A stretch of DNA of 12,450 nt from Bacillota bacterium (GTDB taxonomy: Bacteria; Bacillota; Dethiobacteria; Dethiobacterales; Dethiobacteraceae): assembly GCA_012800215.1 (NCBI GenBank), contig JAAZJT010000081.1, positions 1 to 12,450 of the forward strand, read 5' to 3'. The notes under the pieces are model-generated. The model did not search any database. It was not told where the DNA came from and saw only the letters and a list, made by a program, of their open reading frames with translations. Of the stretch, positions 1 through 6,088 are shown piece after piece. How positions within the stretch are numbered: the first letter of the stretch is position 1; the number at the start of each line of letters is the position of its first letter. The translations under genes were made by a program, and so were the position numbers.

Positions 1-45
1 ATGAACATTAAAGCAGAGTCGGCTGTATAGAAATAATTCTACGAA

Positions 46-83
46 GAAAGCTTCCAAGCAAAATTTATTACTTGGAAGCTTTC
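46..83. terminator. Bidirectional intrinsic terminator
   Basis: A perfect 13-bp inverted repeat (GAAAGCTTCCAAG at 46-58, CTTGGAAGCTTTC at 71-83) flanks a 12-base AT-rich loop. It is followed on the plus strand by CTCTTTT and on the minus strand by a weaker T-rich run (TTTCTTCG). It lies about 50 bases past the stop of the last minus-strand gene, so it most likely ends the aroK-efp block. It could also serve a plus-strand gene entering from the left. The fold is read directly; termination is inferred. Confidence 0.8.
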
Positions 84-136
84 CTCTTTTAAGCTTTTAG
101 GCTAGTTTTGTCCCAGCCTCTTCATCAGACTGGAAA

Positions 137-595
137 CTAGTCGCCTTCTTCAGTATCTTCTGGGAAAGCATCAAAATCATCAAAACTTTTATCATCATTG
201 ACAAACACGATACGCTCACAATTAGGGCAGAGGATTTCCACAACGTCATCATCTTCTAACATGTCGTCATCAATATAGACGATTTCATGGCATTCAGGAC
301 ATTCGACAGAAAACATATCATCGTCTTCTGCCTCTAAGTCATAGTAATCCTCATCCTCTTCTTCACCATAACTTTCGTAAAAATCATCTTCTAGTTCATT
401 TAGATCCTCATCAATGGCTTCAGTATAGTCTGCCAACTCTGCATGATCTTCCTGCAATTCAGTAACTGCAACGGCCAAGGCATCAATTACATCAATTATT
501 TCAGTAAAAAGTTTTCCTTCTCGGCTGCTTTCTTCTATACCCAGACCAGCAGCCAAGCCTCTTAAATACGCCACACGGGATGTTAGATCGTCCAT
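137..595 (-). CDS. CD1247-type acidic zinc-ribbon protein (hypothetical)
   Basis: A 152-residue protein of unknown function. Residues 1-50 form a helical N-terminal domain resembling the CD1247 N-terminal family of clostridial proteins that often sit beside efp. An extremely acidic linker follows (runs of E and D around residues 76-92); D plus E make up more than a third of the protein. The C-terminal part holds two CxxC knuckles (CPEC near residue 99, CPNC near residue 122), a likely single zinc ribbon. Such proteins are sometimes labelled transcriptional regulators, but no helix-turn-helix is visible here. The ATG start is preceded by AAGGAGG about 11 bases upstream. It is the last gene of the minus-strand block, 36 bases after efp, and is followed by the terminator at 46-83. 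The acidic composition argues against direct DNA binding, so an adaptor or ribosome-associated role is possible but unproven. Confidence 0.8.
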   Translation of the reverse strand: MDDLTSRVAYLRGLAAGLGIEESSREGKLFTEIIDVIDALAVAVTELQEDHAELADYTEAIDEDLNELEDDFYESYGEEEDEDYYDLEAEDDDMFSVECPECHEIVYIDDDMLEDDDVVEILCPNCERIVFVNDDKSFDDFDAFPEDTEEGD

Positions 596-631
596 ACGGT
601 TAGTATCCTCCTTAAATTGTAATAAGTTTTG

Positions 632-1189
632 TTACACTCTTTCTATGTATTCACCTGTACGGGTGTCTATACGCAGGACATCACCCGCGTTGATGAAAAA
701 GGGCACCTGCACAACTAAACCTGTTTCCATTGTCGCCGGTTTGGAACCTCCTGATGCTGTATCTCCTTTTATACCTGGTTCAGTTTCTGCAACAGTTAGT
801 TCTACAAAATATGGCAGTTCTATGCCAAAGACTTGTCCCTGATAAAAGAGGACATTTATATTCATATTTTCTTTTAAATATTTAATATCATTTCCCAACT
901 GTTCACTTGAAAGTGAAAGCTGCTCGTAAGTCTCTGTGTCCATGAAAAAATAATCATCACCGGAATTGTACAAATACTGCATCTCCCGTCGGTCCATAAT
1001 GGCCCGCTCCATTTTTTCCCCGGCTCTGAAGGTACGCTCTGTTGTTGAACCTGTTTTTGCATTCTTTAGTTTTGTACGGACAAAAGCTGCTCCTTTACCT
1101 GGTTTAACATGCTGAAAATCTATTATAACGTAAACTTCTCCATCCAGTTCAATGGTTAAGCCTGTTCTAAAATCGCTAGTTGATATCAT
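632..1189 (-). CDS. efp: Elongation factor P
   Basis: A 185-residue EF-P, the normal length for the family. It enters the ribosomal E site and relieves stalling at polyproline stretches. The KOW-like N-terminal domain (about 1-62) carries the conserved tip loop PGKGAAF with Lys32, the residue that is post-translationally modified in EF-Ps (in Bacillus with an aminopentanol group). Two OB-fold domains follow, and the C-terminus shows the typical pattern RIDTRTGEYIERV. The ATG has a good SD (GGAGGGAAC) upstream. It sits 16 bases downstream of the Xaa-Pro peptidase gene, a common Firmicute neighbour pair. No lysine-modifying enzyme (EpmA/B) is encoded nearby. The identification is secure. Confidence 0.97.
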   Translation of the reverse strand: MISTSDFRTGLTIELDGEVYVIIDFQHVKPGKGAAFVRTKLKNAKTGSTTERTFRAGEKMERAIMDRREMQYLYNSGDDYFFMDTETYEQLSLSSEQLGNDIKYLKENMNINVLFYQGQVFGIELPYFVELTVAETEPGIKGDTASGGSKPATMETGLVVQVPFFINAGDVLRIDTRTGEYIERV

Positions 1190-1205
1190 GCAGTTCCCTC
1201 CATTT

Positions 1206-2276
1206 TTATAGGCAAATTAATTCCTTCGTGCTTGCCGTCAAATTTCTGATGCCATCTTCCTCAATTACAACCATATCTTCAATCCGAACACCAAATTCAC
1301 CGGGCAAGTAGACACCGGGCTCCACAGTAACTATCATTTTAGGCTGCAGTGTATTCTCAGATGAAATGGACAGCCGCGGAGCTTCATGAATTTCGAGGCC
1401 GACGCCATGCCCAAGACCATGTCCAAAGTATTCCCCCAGGCCGGCTGCCACTAAAACATCACGAGCCAATGCATCCCCCTCACGGCCATTCATTCCGGCC
1501 CGAAGTCCTGCCAATGCTGCCTGCTGGGCTTGTAAAACCAAGTTATATATTCTGCGCTGTTTGTCGCTTGCTTTGCCCACAAAAACAGTACGCGTCATAT
1601 CTGAGCAATAACCATTTACTATACAGCCAAAATCCAGCACAATAGCATCGCCTTCTGCCACAACTTTATCTGAGGCGACACCGTGCGGTAAAGCAGAACG
1701 GCTGCCGGAGCCGACAATCATAGTAAAAGATAAGCCGCTGGCTCCCTTTTTGCGCATTATGAACTCCAGTTCCAGCGCAATTTCCCTTTCCCTAATGCCG
1801 GGTTTAATAAAGGGCAGAATTTGTGTAAAGGCTTCATCAGTTATTTTTTGTGCCGCTTCAATAGCAGCAATCTCTGCTGTACTCTTAACTGCACGCAATT
1901 GTGCCACTGGGGAAATTATGGGCTGTACTGTAATTCCGTCCAGCGCATCATTAATCTTTTCATATATATCTACTGTCAGATGGTCGGCTTCCACCGCCAG
2001 CATCTTGCAACCCGTATCAGTCAATATGTTTGCCACTTGTTTCCAAGTATCCCCGGCGATATCGACAATTTCATAGGCTGGAGCCTGCTGCGCAGCCTGC
2101 TCCAGATAACGGAAATCTGTCAGTAAGGCTGCTTCTTTTTCTGTAATTAACAACGTACCGGCTGTACCGGTAAAACCACTTAAATATCTAACATTGATGG
2201 GATTAGAAATTAATATAGCTTCTCTCTCTTCTGTTTGCAGCTGCTGGCGCAGCGCTGCCAGCCTCTCCATGTTCAT
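1206..2276 (-). CDS. M24 family Xaa-Pro peptidase (PepQ/YqhT-like)
   Basis: A 356-residue metallopeptidase of the pita-bread fold that removes residues next to proline in peptides, probably cytosolic. The N-terminal creatinase-like domain covers about 1-125, and the M24 catalytic domain about 130-350. All five dinuclear-metal ligands are visible: Asp215 and Asp226 (VLDFGC and CSDMTRT), His290 (GHGLGHGVG), Glu319 (TVEPGVY) and Glu333 (RIEDMV). The auxiliary histidines His198 (LPHG) and His297 (IHEAP) are also present. The length fits the Firmicute YqhT/PepQ group rather than the longer PepP. The SD GAGGAG is only about two bases from the first ATG but eight from Met3, so translation may really begin at 2270. 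It lies directly upstream of efp. Exact specificity (aminopeptidase or dipeptidase) cannot be read from sequence. Confidence 0.93.
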   Translation of the reverse strand: MNMERLAALRQQLQTEEREAILISNPINVRYLSGFTGTAGTLLITEKEAALLTDFRYLEQAAQQAPAYEIVDIAGDTWKQVANILTDTGCKMLAVEADHLTVDIYEKINDALDGITVQPIISPVAQLRAVKSTAEIAAIEAAQKITDEAFTQILPFIKPGIREREIALELEFIMRKKGASGLSFTMIVGSGSRSALPHGVASDKVVAEGDAIVLDFGCIVNGYCSDMTRTVFVGKASDKQRRIYNLVLQAQQAALAGLRAGMNGREGDALARDVLVAAGLGEYFGHGLGHGVGLEIHEAPRLSISSENTLQPKMIVTVEPGVYLPGEFGVRIEDMVVIEEDGIRNLTASTKELICL

Positions 2277-2378
2277 CTCTCCTCACCAAACAGGCTGTAC
2301 CTGCATCACTATACTCATGCTGATAGTATTTCGCTTTTTCGGTAAAAAAATCCTTCTCCGTAAAGCTCTTATTATTAA

Positions 2379-2897
2379 TTAAGTAAATTTTGCCTGCAGC
2401 GCCAAAATTTCATCAGCTACAACTGCAGGTGACTTTCCCGTAGTATCGATGCGGACGTGGGCTGCTCGCCGGTAATAATCTTTTCTTTGCTGATAAAGAG
2501 CAGATAAAGAACCTTCTTTAGAAAGCAGGGGCCGTGACTTATCATTAGCCAAACGTTGACGAAGGGCTTCTATGCTGGCGTCAAGCCAGACCAAAAAACC
2601 ACTCTTTTGCAGCACAGCTACATTTTGGGGATTTAAAACAACACCGCCTCCTGTAGCTATGATTAAACCACTTTGCCGACTTACTTCTTGGACAATTTCA
2701 CTTTCCAGTTTGCGGAAGTAAGCTTCACCTTTTAAAGAAAAAATATCTGTTATGGGCATATTTTCCCTTAATACAATAAGGTCGTCCGTGTCAAAGAGCT
2801 TGCGCTTTAATGCAGCGGCCAACAACTTGCTTACCACTGTTTTACCAGTACCCATAAAACCAACTAAAACTATATTTTTTGCAGCTACTTCTTTCAT
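2379..2897 (-). CDS. aroK: Shikimate kinase
   Basis: A 172-residue shikimate kinase, which phosphorylates the 3-hydroxyl of shikimate with ATP in the chorismate pathway. Seen in order: the P-loop GFMGTGKT (13-20), the FDTDD shikimate-binding segment (Asp36 and Asp38), FRKLE with Arg62, the ATGGGVV glycine loop (83-85) and the lid SRPLL (Arg122). The open frame extends 19 codons further to an ATG at 2954. The start at 2897 is preferred because it has GAGGAG six bases upstream and gives the usual family length, with the P-loop near residue 13. It follows the FimT-like gene after 89 bases and precedes the Xaa-Pro peptidase by 102 bases. No other aro genes are present, so the pathway genes are scattered here. 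Confidence 0.95.
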   Translation of the reverse strand: MKEVAAKNIVLVGFMGTGKTVVSKLLAAALKRKLFDTDDLIVLRENMPITDIFSLKGEAYFRKLESEIVQEVSRQSGLIIATGGGVVLNPQNVAVLQKSGFLVWLDASIEALRQRLANDKSRPLLSKEGSLSALYQQRKDYYRRAAHVRIDTTGKSPAVVADEILALQAKFT

Positions 2898-2935
2898 ATT
2901 ATGCTCCTCGCTTCTCTGCAAGTATTGATCTTCCT

Positions 2936-2962
2936 TTCGACATTTTATTAGCATGTCCTGCC
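2936..2962 (-). promoter_or_regulatory. GCAGGA / TGTCGAA motif pair with candidate Spo0A box
   Basis: On the minus strand, in the gap between the pilus genes and aroK, a GGCAGGA (2956-2962) is followed after 13 bases by TGTCGAA (2936-2942). TGTCGAA matches the Spo0A box consensus TGNCGAA exactly and lies about 40 bases before the aroK start. A 7-mer can occur by chance, and no clear -35/-10 pair was found beside it. The match is seen; any control of aroK by Spo0A is inferred. Confidence 0.25.
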
Positions 2963-2986
2963 AAGAAGCTTAAAGTATATTATTTT

Positions 2987-3430
2987 TTAGGGCGGTGAAC
3001 TATCTATCCGTACACGACCTGTTACGGGAGTTATGATAATATAAAGCCTTCTGCCGGCACTATCCTGCAAACGAACATAGCCTCCCTGGTTGGGTGCTCC
3101 TGTGTAACGAAAATAAAGTGTAGGACGATCATTTACCCTGGGTAAATTTGCAATCATTGAAACTTCTGACGGTAAATCAGTCCATAATGTACCCTGGGGA
3201 AGATCCTGGCGATAACGCCCGCTTAAGTCATAAAAAACAATGGTACAGGTGAGACCATGAGTAATGGCTGTTAAGCGGGCTTCTTGTATAGCATTAACCA
3301 TTTCATGTGCAGCTGTCCGTAGCGGCCAGCTGCCTAAATCATGCACCAACGGTACCGCCAGACTGGTCATAATCGCCAATATTAATAAGACTAACAGCAG
3401 CTCAACAAAGGTTACGCCTCTGCTAGCCAT
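2987..3430 (-). CDS. Minor prepilin, FimT/GspH-like
   Basis: A 147-residue pseudopilin. The N-terminus MASRG|VTFVELLLVLLIL is a class III signal: a five-residue leader ending in Gly, PilD cleavage before Val, Glu at mature position 5, then a hydrophobic helix to about residue 28. The rest is predicted to be a globular beta-rich head of the GspH/FimT type, with DLPQGTLWTDLPSEV in the middle and a glycine-rich region near TGAPNQGGYVRL. The family helps initiate pilus assembly, and some FimT proteins bind DNA in natural transformation. The ATG has GGAGGTGA four bases upstream; that SD overlaps the stop of the PilX-like gene, so the two are probably coupled. It is the last gene of the pilus set. 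Confidence 0.85.
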   Translation of the reverse strand: MASRGVTFVELLLVLLILAIMTSLAVPLVHDLGSWPLRTAAHEMVNAIQEARLTAITHGLTCTIVFYDLSGRYRQDLPQGTLWTDLPSEVSMIANLPRVNDRPTLYFRYTGAPNQGGYVRLQDSAGRRLYIIITPVTGRVRIDSSPP

Positions 3431-3434
3431 AACC

Positions 3435-4478
3435 TCACCTCCGCGGTACTAATTCAAGCCATTCCAACGTAAAGGAGGGGTCAGCCAACAATAATTCCCG
3501 TGGCACTACGCTCTGCTGCTGTAATAATGCAATATCACTATAACTTATGCTTAGATTATGTATTTGTATTAGCGGTGCCAGCAAACAACCGTTAATCTCA
3601 AGCAGTGCAGCATTACTGCGGCTGATCCTGCCGGCACTGTAAATAAATAAACTGCCGGGCCAAAAACCAACAGCACTATCCAGAATCACATCACCGGCTG
3701 CAATTACTACCACTTGGCTGCCGCTTGCCCACTCACTAATAATAACATCACCGGCGGCAACTATCATTCCTTCCCAAGGAACCTTCAGTGCAATCTTGGT
3801 GAGAGCCGGCGCATAAATCGGGCCTACCTGCAGACCATCAACCAAATATAAACCGTCAACTAAAGCAGGAACATGCCAACCATGATAAAATGCTTTTTCC
3901 TGCAGATCGGCAAAATTAATCTTTAAATCATAAGGTTTAGTTACAATCATTATCTTTCCTGTACAGTTGTATGCTCCCCCTTCCTCCACTGTCAGTGAAT
4001 TTGTACGCAGATCACCTATAATCAGGCTTTCTCCATGGCTAAATACCACTTCTCCGGCATTTAAATGCCCCTGTATTTCCGCTGCTGCCAACTCTATTTT
4101 TTGGGCATATAAAGCCTGTTCTCCCACAGGCCGTACAGAAGCTAATACTTCTACAGACTGTGTTAAATGTTTGGCTTCCCCCTGCGCACAAATCCTAAAA
4201 GCGCCCTCTTGCTGTGAGATAGAAACAGAAAAAGCAGGTTCTTCTGCGTGTTCATACCGCCATTCTGTAAATGATTGCTGTTGCCAGAGTGATGACAGCA
4301 CAGCTTCTGCTAAAGCTACGCCAGCCTCTGCTGCATATTGTGCCTGCTCAGCTGCAACTAAATGGCCACTAATCCGGAGATTTACCACAGCCAGTTTAAG
4401 TAGCGAAACACCCAGCAAGGAAAATAAAAACATAATATAAAGCAGCCAGACTAAAGCAGCTCCCTGTTCCTTTTTCAT
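3435..4478 (-). CDS. PilX-like pilus assembly protein with beta-solenoid-like C-terminus
   Basis: A 347-residue protein. The N-terminal ~45 residues (KKEQGAALVWLLYIMFLFSL and onward) match the PilX-type N-terminal pattern: a short charged leader, Gly-Ala-Ala-Leu-Val and one long hydrophobic helix. Mature position 5 is Trp rather than Glu, as is usual for PilX/GspK-type tip proteins that lack Glu5. A helical stretch with AEAGVALAEAVL follows, typical of the family. From about residue 145 onward the sequence turns into short glycine-punctuated hydrophobic strands, including the repeated AAGDVII / AAGDVIL, suggesting a right-handed beta-solenoid or bactofilin-like fold. Start and stop overlap PilW as ATGA, and no good SD is visible, so translation is probably coupled to the gene before. 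Its exact role, likely at the pilus tip, is inferred. Confidence 0.75.
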   Translation of the reverse strand: MKKEQGAALVWLLYIMFLFSLLGVSLLKLAVVNLRISGHLVAAEQAQYAAEAGVALAEAVLSSLWQQQSFTEWRYEHAEEPAFSVSISQQEGAFRICAQGEAKHLTQSVEVLASVRPVGEQALYAQKIELAAAEIQGHLNAGEVVFSHGESLIIGDLRTNSLTVEEGGAYNCTGKIMIVTKPYDLKINFADLQEKAFYHGWHVPALVDGLYLVDGLQVGPIYAPALTKIALKVPWEGMIVAAGDVIISEWASGSQVVVIAAGDVILDSAVGFWPGSLFIYSAGRISRSNAALLEINGCLLAPLIQIHNLSISYSDIALLQQQSVVPRELLLADPSFTLEWLELVPRR

Positions 4479-4953
4479 GGCACTGCAACCGCAATGTTTT
4501 TTGCTGCTACGGCACTACGCAGAGTTACTGTTTGTGCTGCAGTGCTGACTTTTAATGTCATGGTTAGTACATCACCCCGTTCCAACTCTCCCTCCGGTGA
4601 CAGTGATAAAGCCTCTATATGATTTGCCAGGGGTACTGCCGTCCCTTCAGGTAATCCCAACAGCAATTGACTCCCTGCCACATAAATACGGTAATGTCGC
4701 AAATTACCGCTCCTTTTTTTGTAATAAGTAAGGCTTTGCTTCTCCTCATCTACCACAACGCCATAGGCATATTTTATTTCATTAACCATTTCCTCCATAG
4801 CCAGGCGGGCATGCTGCTGTGCTTCCGCCGCAGCTGCACTCTGAAGCCAACTTTGACCACCCCAAGGCATTAGCGTTACCACCGCTGCCAATACTACCAC
4901 TAACAGTGCAGTGGCCACCACCAATTCCGTTAATGTAAATCCCTTCTCCCCAC
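4475..4953 (-). CDS. Minor prepilin, PilW/GspJ-like; start codon out of frame
   Basis: A prepilin reading frame of about 157 residues. In frame it reads GEKG|FTLTELVVATALLVVV, a perfect class III signal with Glu at mature position 5 and a long hydrophobic helix. The following region (ARLAMEEMVNEIKYA, then a beta-rich head) resembles PilW/GspJ minor pilins. The frame has no ATG, GTG or TTG between the in-frame TGA at 4958-4960 and the TTG at 4922-4924. That TTG lies inside the hydrophobic helix and would remove the whole cleavage signal. A GTG at 4951-4953 with an excellent SD (GGAGGTGA, ending five bases upstream) is in the adjacent frame and hits TAA after seven codons. A -1 slip on the GGGG at 4948-4951 would give MGEKGFTLTEL. 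Coordinates start from that GTG. Frameshifting, an indel or a sequence error are all possible. The end overlaps the PilX-like gene by ATGA. Confidence 0.7.
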
Positions 4954-5325
4954 TGGTTCACCTCCAGACTGCCAGGTTACCAATGTAAGCTCCTTTTCTC
5001 CTTCCTCCCAGCTCACCCGCACCAATACTTGTCTTAGCGGCTGAACTGCCTCCCCTACCTTCAGTGTAGTAATTTCTACCTGCCGCCTAAAACCGGCAAA
5101 ACCCTCCACCTCTTCCGCTTGACCTTCCCAGAGTTCGGCGCTATTGCTGCGCAGCTGTTCCAGCGCTTCCCTGGCTAAATATACAGCTATTGTCTGCTCC
5201 CTGGCTGTTGCTAGTATTTGTGTGCCGGTTAGAATTACATTGAGGAGGGGCGGTAACAAGATAGCCAACAGAGCTAAAGTAACAAGCAATTCTAGTAACA
5301 AAAACCCATTTTCCCGCTTTTGCAT
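4930..5325 (-). CDS. Minor prepilin, PilV/GspI-like
   Basis: A 131-residue pseudopilin with leader MQKRENG, cleavage before FLLLELLVTLALLAILLPPL, and Glu at mature position 5. The family pattern of an N-terminal helix, then AREQTIAVYLAREALEQLR, matches GspI/PilV proteins, where this second helical stretch is conserved. The head ends in strands VRVSWEEGEKELTLVTW. These proteins form the minor-pilin tip complex with FimT, PilW and PilX types, all encoded next to it. The ATG has AAGGGAAGG upstream. The last ~10 residues (GGEPVGRRDLH) are coded by DNA that also holds the SD and leader of the next prepilin, so this tail may be accidental or part of a frameshift arrangement. Confidence 0.85.
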   Translation of the reverse strand: MQKRENGFLLLELLVTLALLAILLPPLLNVILTGTQILATAREQTIAVYLAREALEQLRSNSAELWEGQAEEVEGFAGFRRQVEITTLKVGEAVQPLRQVLVRVSWEEGEKELTLVTWQSGGEPVGRRDLH

Positions 5326-5356
5326 GACCTTCCCTTCTTCAAAGACAAATTACTTA

Positions 5357-6067
5357 TTATTTAAACTGCAGCCCGCTAAGCTGCAAGTACCATTGTAAAA
5401 TTTCTTTTCCCCACATAGTAACACTAAATGCTGCCCCCACTAAAAATGGAGCAAAGGGGATAGCATCTTTACGACTTTTTACTCCCAATAATAAAAGGAG
5501 CACTGCCACCAATCCTCCCACTAGAAAAGCAAGAAAAATTAGCAGCAGCATTTCCTGCCAGCCAAACCATAGGCCTAAAGCTGCAGCTAGCTTAATATCA
5601 CCGCCACCTAAACCACCCTGACTTAAAAGCGCCAGTAATAAAAAAATACCGCCCGCCATTAATCCTCCCAGCACTAACTTAACATCCAGATTGCTGCATA
5701 CTTTTGGAATGCTGAGGGCAAGTAAAGCTATTACTAAACTATTGGGAATTATTTTATGTTCCAAGTCAATAAAAAAAATAATCACCAGCGGTAGAAAATA
5801 AACTGCGTGCCAGAGCATTTTCGGCCAACCATAACGATACATAAAAGCAGCAAATATTATTCCGGTCATTATTCCTGGCACCAGATATCGCCCAAAAGGC
5901 ATCTTTCCGAGGCCACAGCAGAGGCTCTTTAATTTTTTTCCATCATGAGAATAAGAAGCTGAATGCAAAATAAACTTTCCCGAAAAGTTGCTATCGCTAA
6001 AAACTTTGAGCAGAGAGCCGGCAAAAAGGCCACAGAAAAAAGCAATTAAGAAGAATATAAATTCCAC
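5357..6067 (-). CDS. pilD: Prepilin peptidase (PilD/type 4 leader peptidase)
   Basis: A 236-residue integral membrane aspartyl protease that cuts prepilin leaders after Gly at the cytoplasmic membrane and usually N-methylates the new N-terminus. Both catalytic aspartates are present: Asp101 in FIDLEHKIIPN and Asp157 in GGLGGGDIKLA (the GxGD motif). Multiple hydrophobic segments fit the usual eight-helix fold. The first cytoplasmic loop (about 22-62), which in PilD holds two CxxC zinc pairs and the ExRP motif, is short and degenerate here, with only a Cys-Cys at 50-51. Methyltransferase activity is therefore doubtful. The start is GTG with AGGAGGT about seven bases upstream, overlapping the end of pilB. 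It directly precedes the four minor prepilin genes, its presumed substrates. Confidence 0.92.
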   Translation of the reverse strand: MEFIFFLIAFFCGLFAGSLLKVFSDSNFSGKFILHSASYSHDGKKLKSLCCGLGKMPFGRYLVPGIMTGIIFAAFMYRYGWPKMLWHAVYFLPLVIIFFIDLEHKIIPNSLVIALLALSIPKVCSNLDVKLVLGGLMAGGIFLLLALLSQGGLGGGDIKLAAALGLWFGWQEMLLLIFLAFLVGGLVAVLLLLLGVKSRKDAIPFAPFLVGAAFSVTMWGKEILQWYLQLSGLQFK

Positions 6068-6088
6068 CTACTTAACCTCCTAGCAGCC

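Noticed and set aside
1..30. Short frame ending in TAG at base 30 that could be the tail of a plus-strand gene from the left
   Set aside because: Only ten codons are visible, ending in ...IKAESAV; there is too little to call a gene, although the bidirectional terminator at 46-83 would suit a convergent neighbour.
102..140. Imperfect hairpin (CTAGTTT...AAACTAG with CCAG/CTGG) across the stop of the CD1247-type gene
   Set aside because: Long loop, bulge and no T run; probably chance beside the much better hairpin at 46-83.
874..1062. 62-codon minus-strand frame inside efp
   Set aside because: Lies fully within efp in another frame and shows no family features.
2277..2378. 102-base gap between aroK and the Xaa-Pro peptidase, checked for a small gene, promoter or aroQ remnant
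   Set aside because: An open minus-strand frame crosses it but has no start codon or SD, and only weak 4-5 bp hairpins and no convincing -35/-10 were found.
2895..2942. 14-codon minus-strand ORF (MSKGRSILAEKRGA) ending at the aroK start
   Set aside because: Could be a leader peptide, but it has no strong SD, no regulatory codon run and no attenuator hairpin nearby.
3967..4440. A 157-codon plus-strand open frame opposite the PilX-like gene
   Set aside because: It is antisense to a well-supported gene, its protein is Ser/Cys/Thr-rich with no domain pattern, and there is no SD; it is a shadow of the minus-strand codon use.
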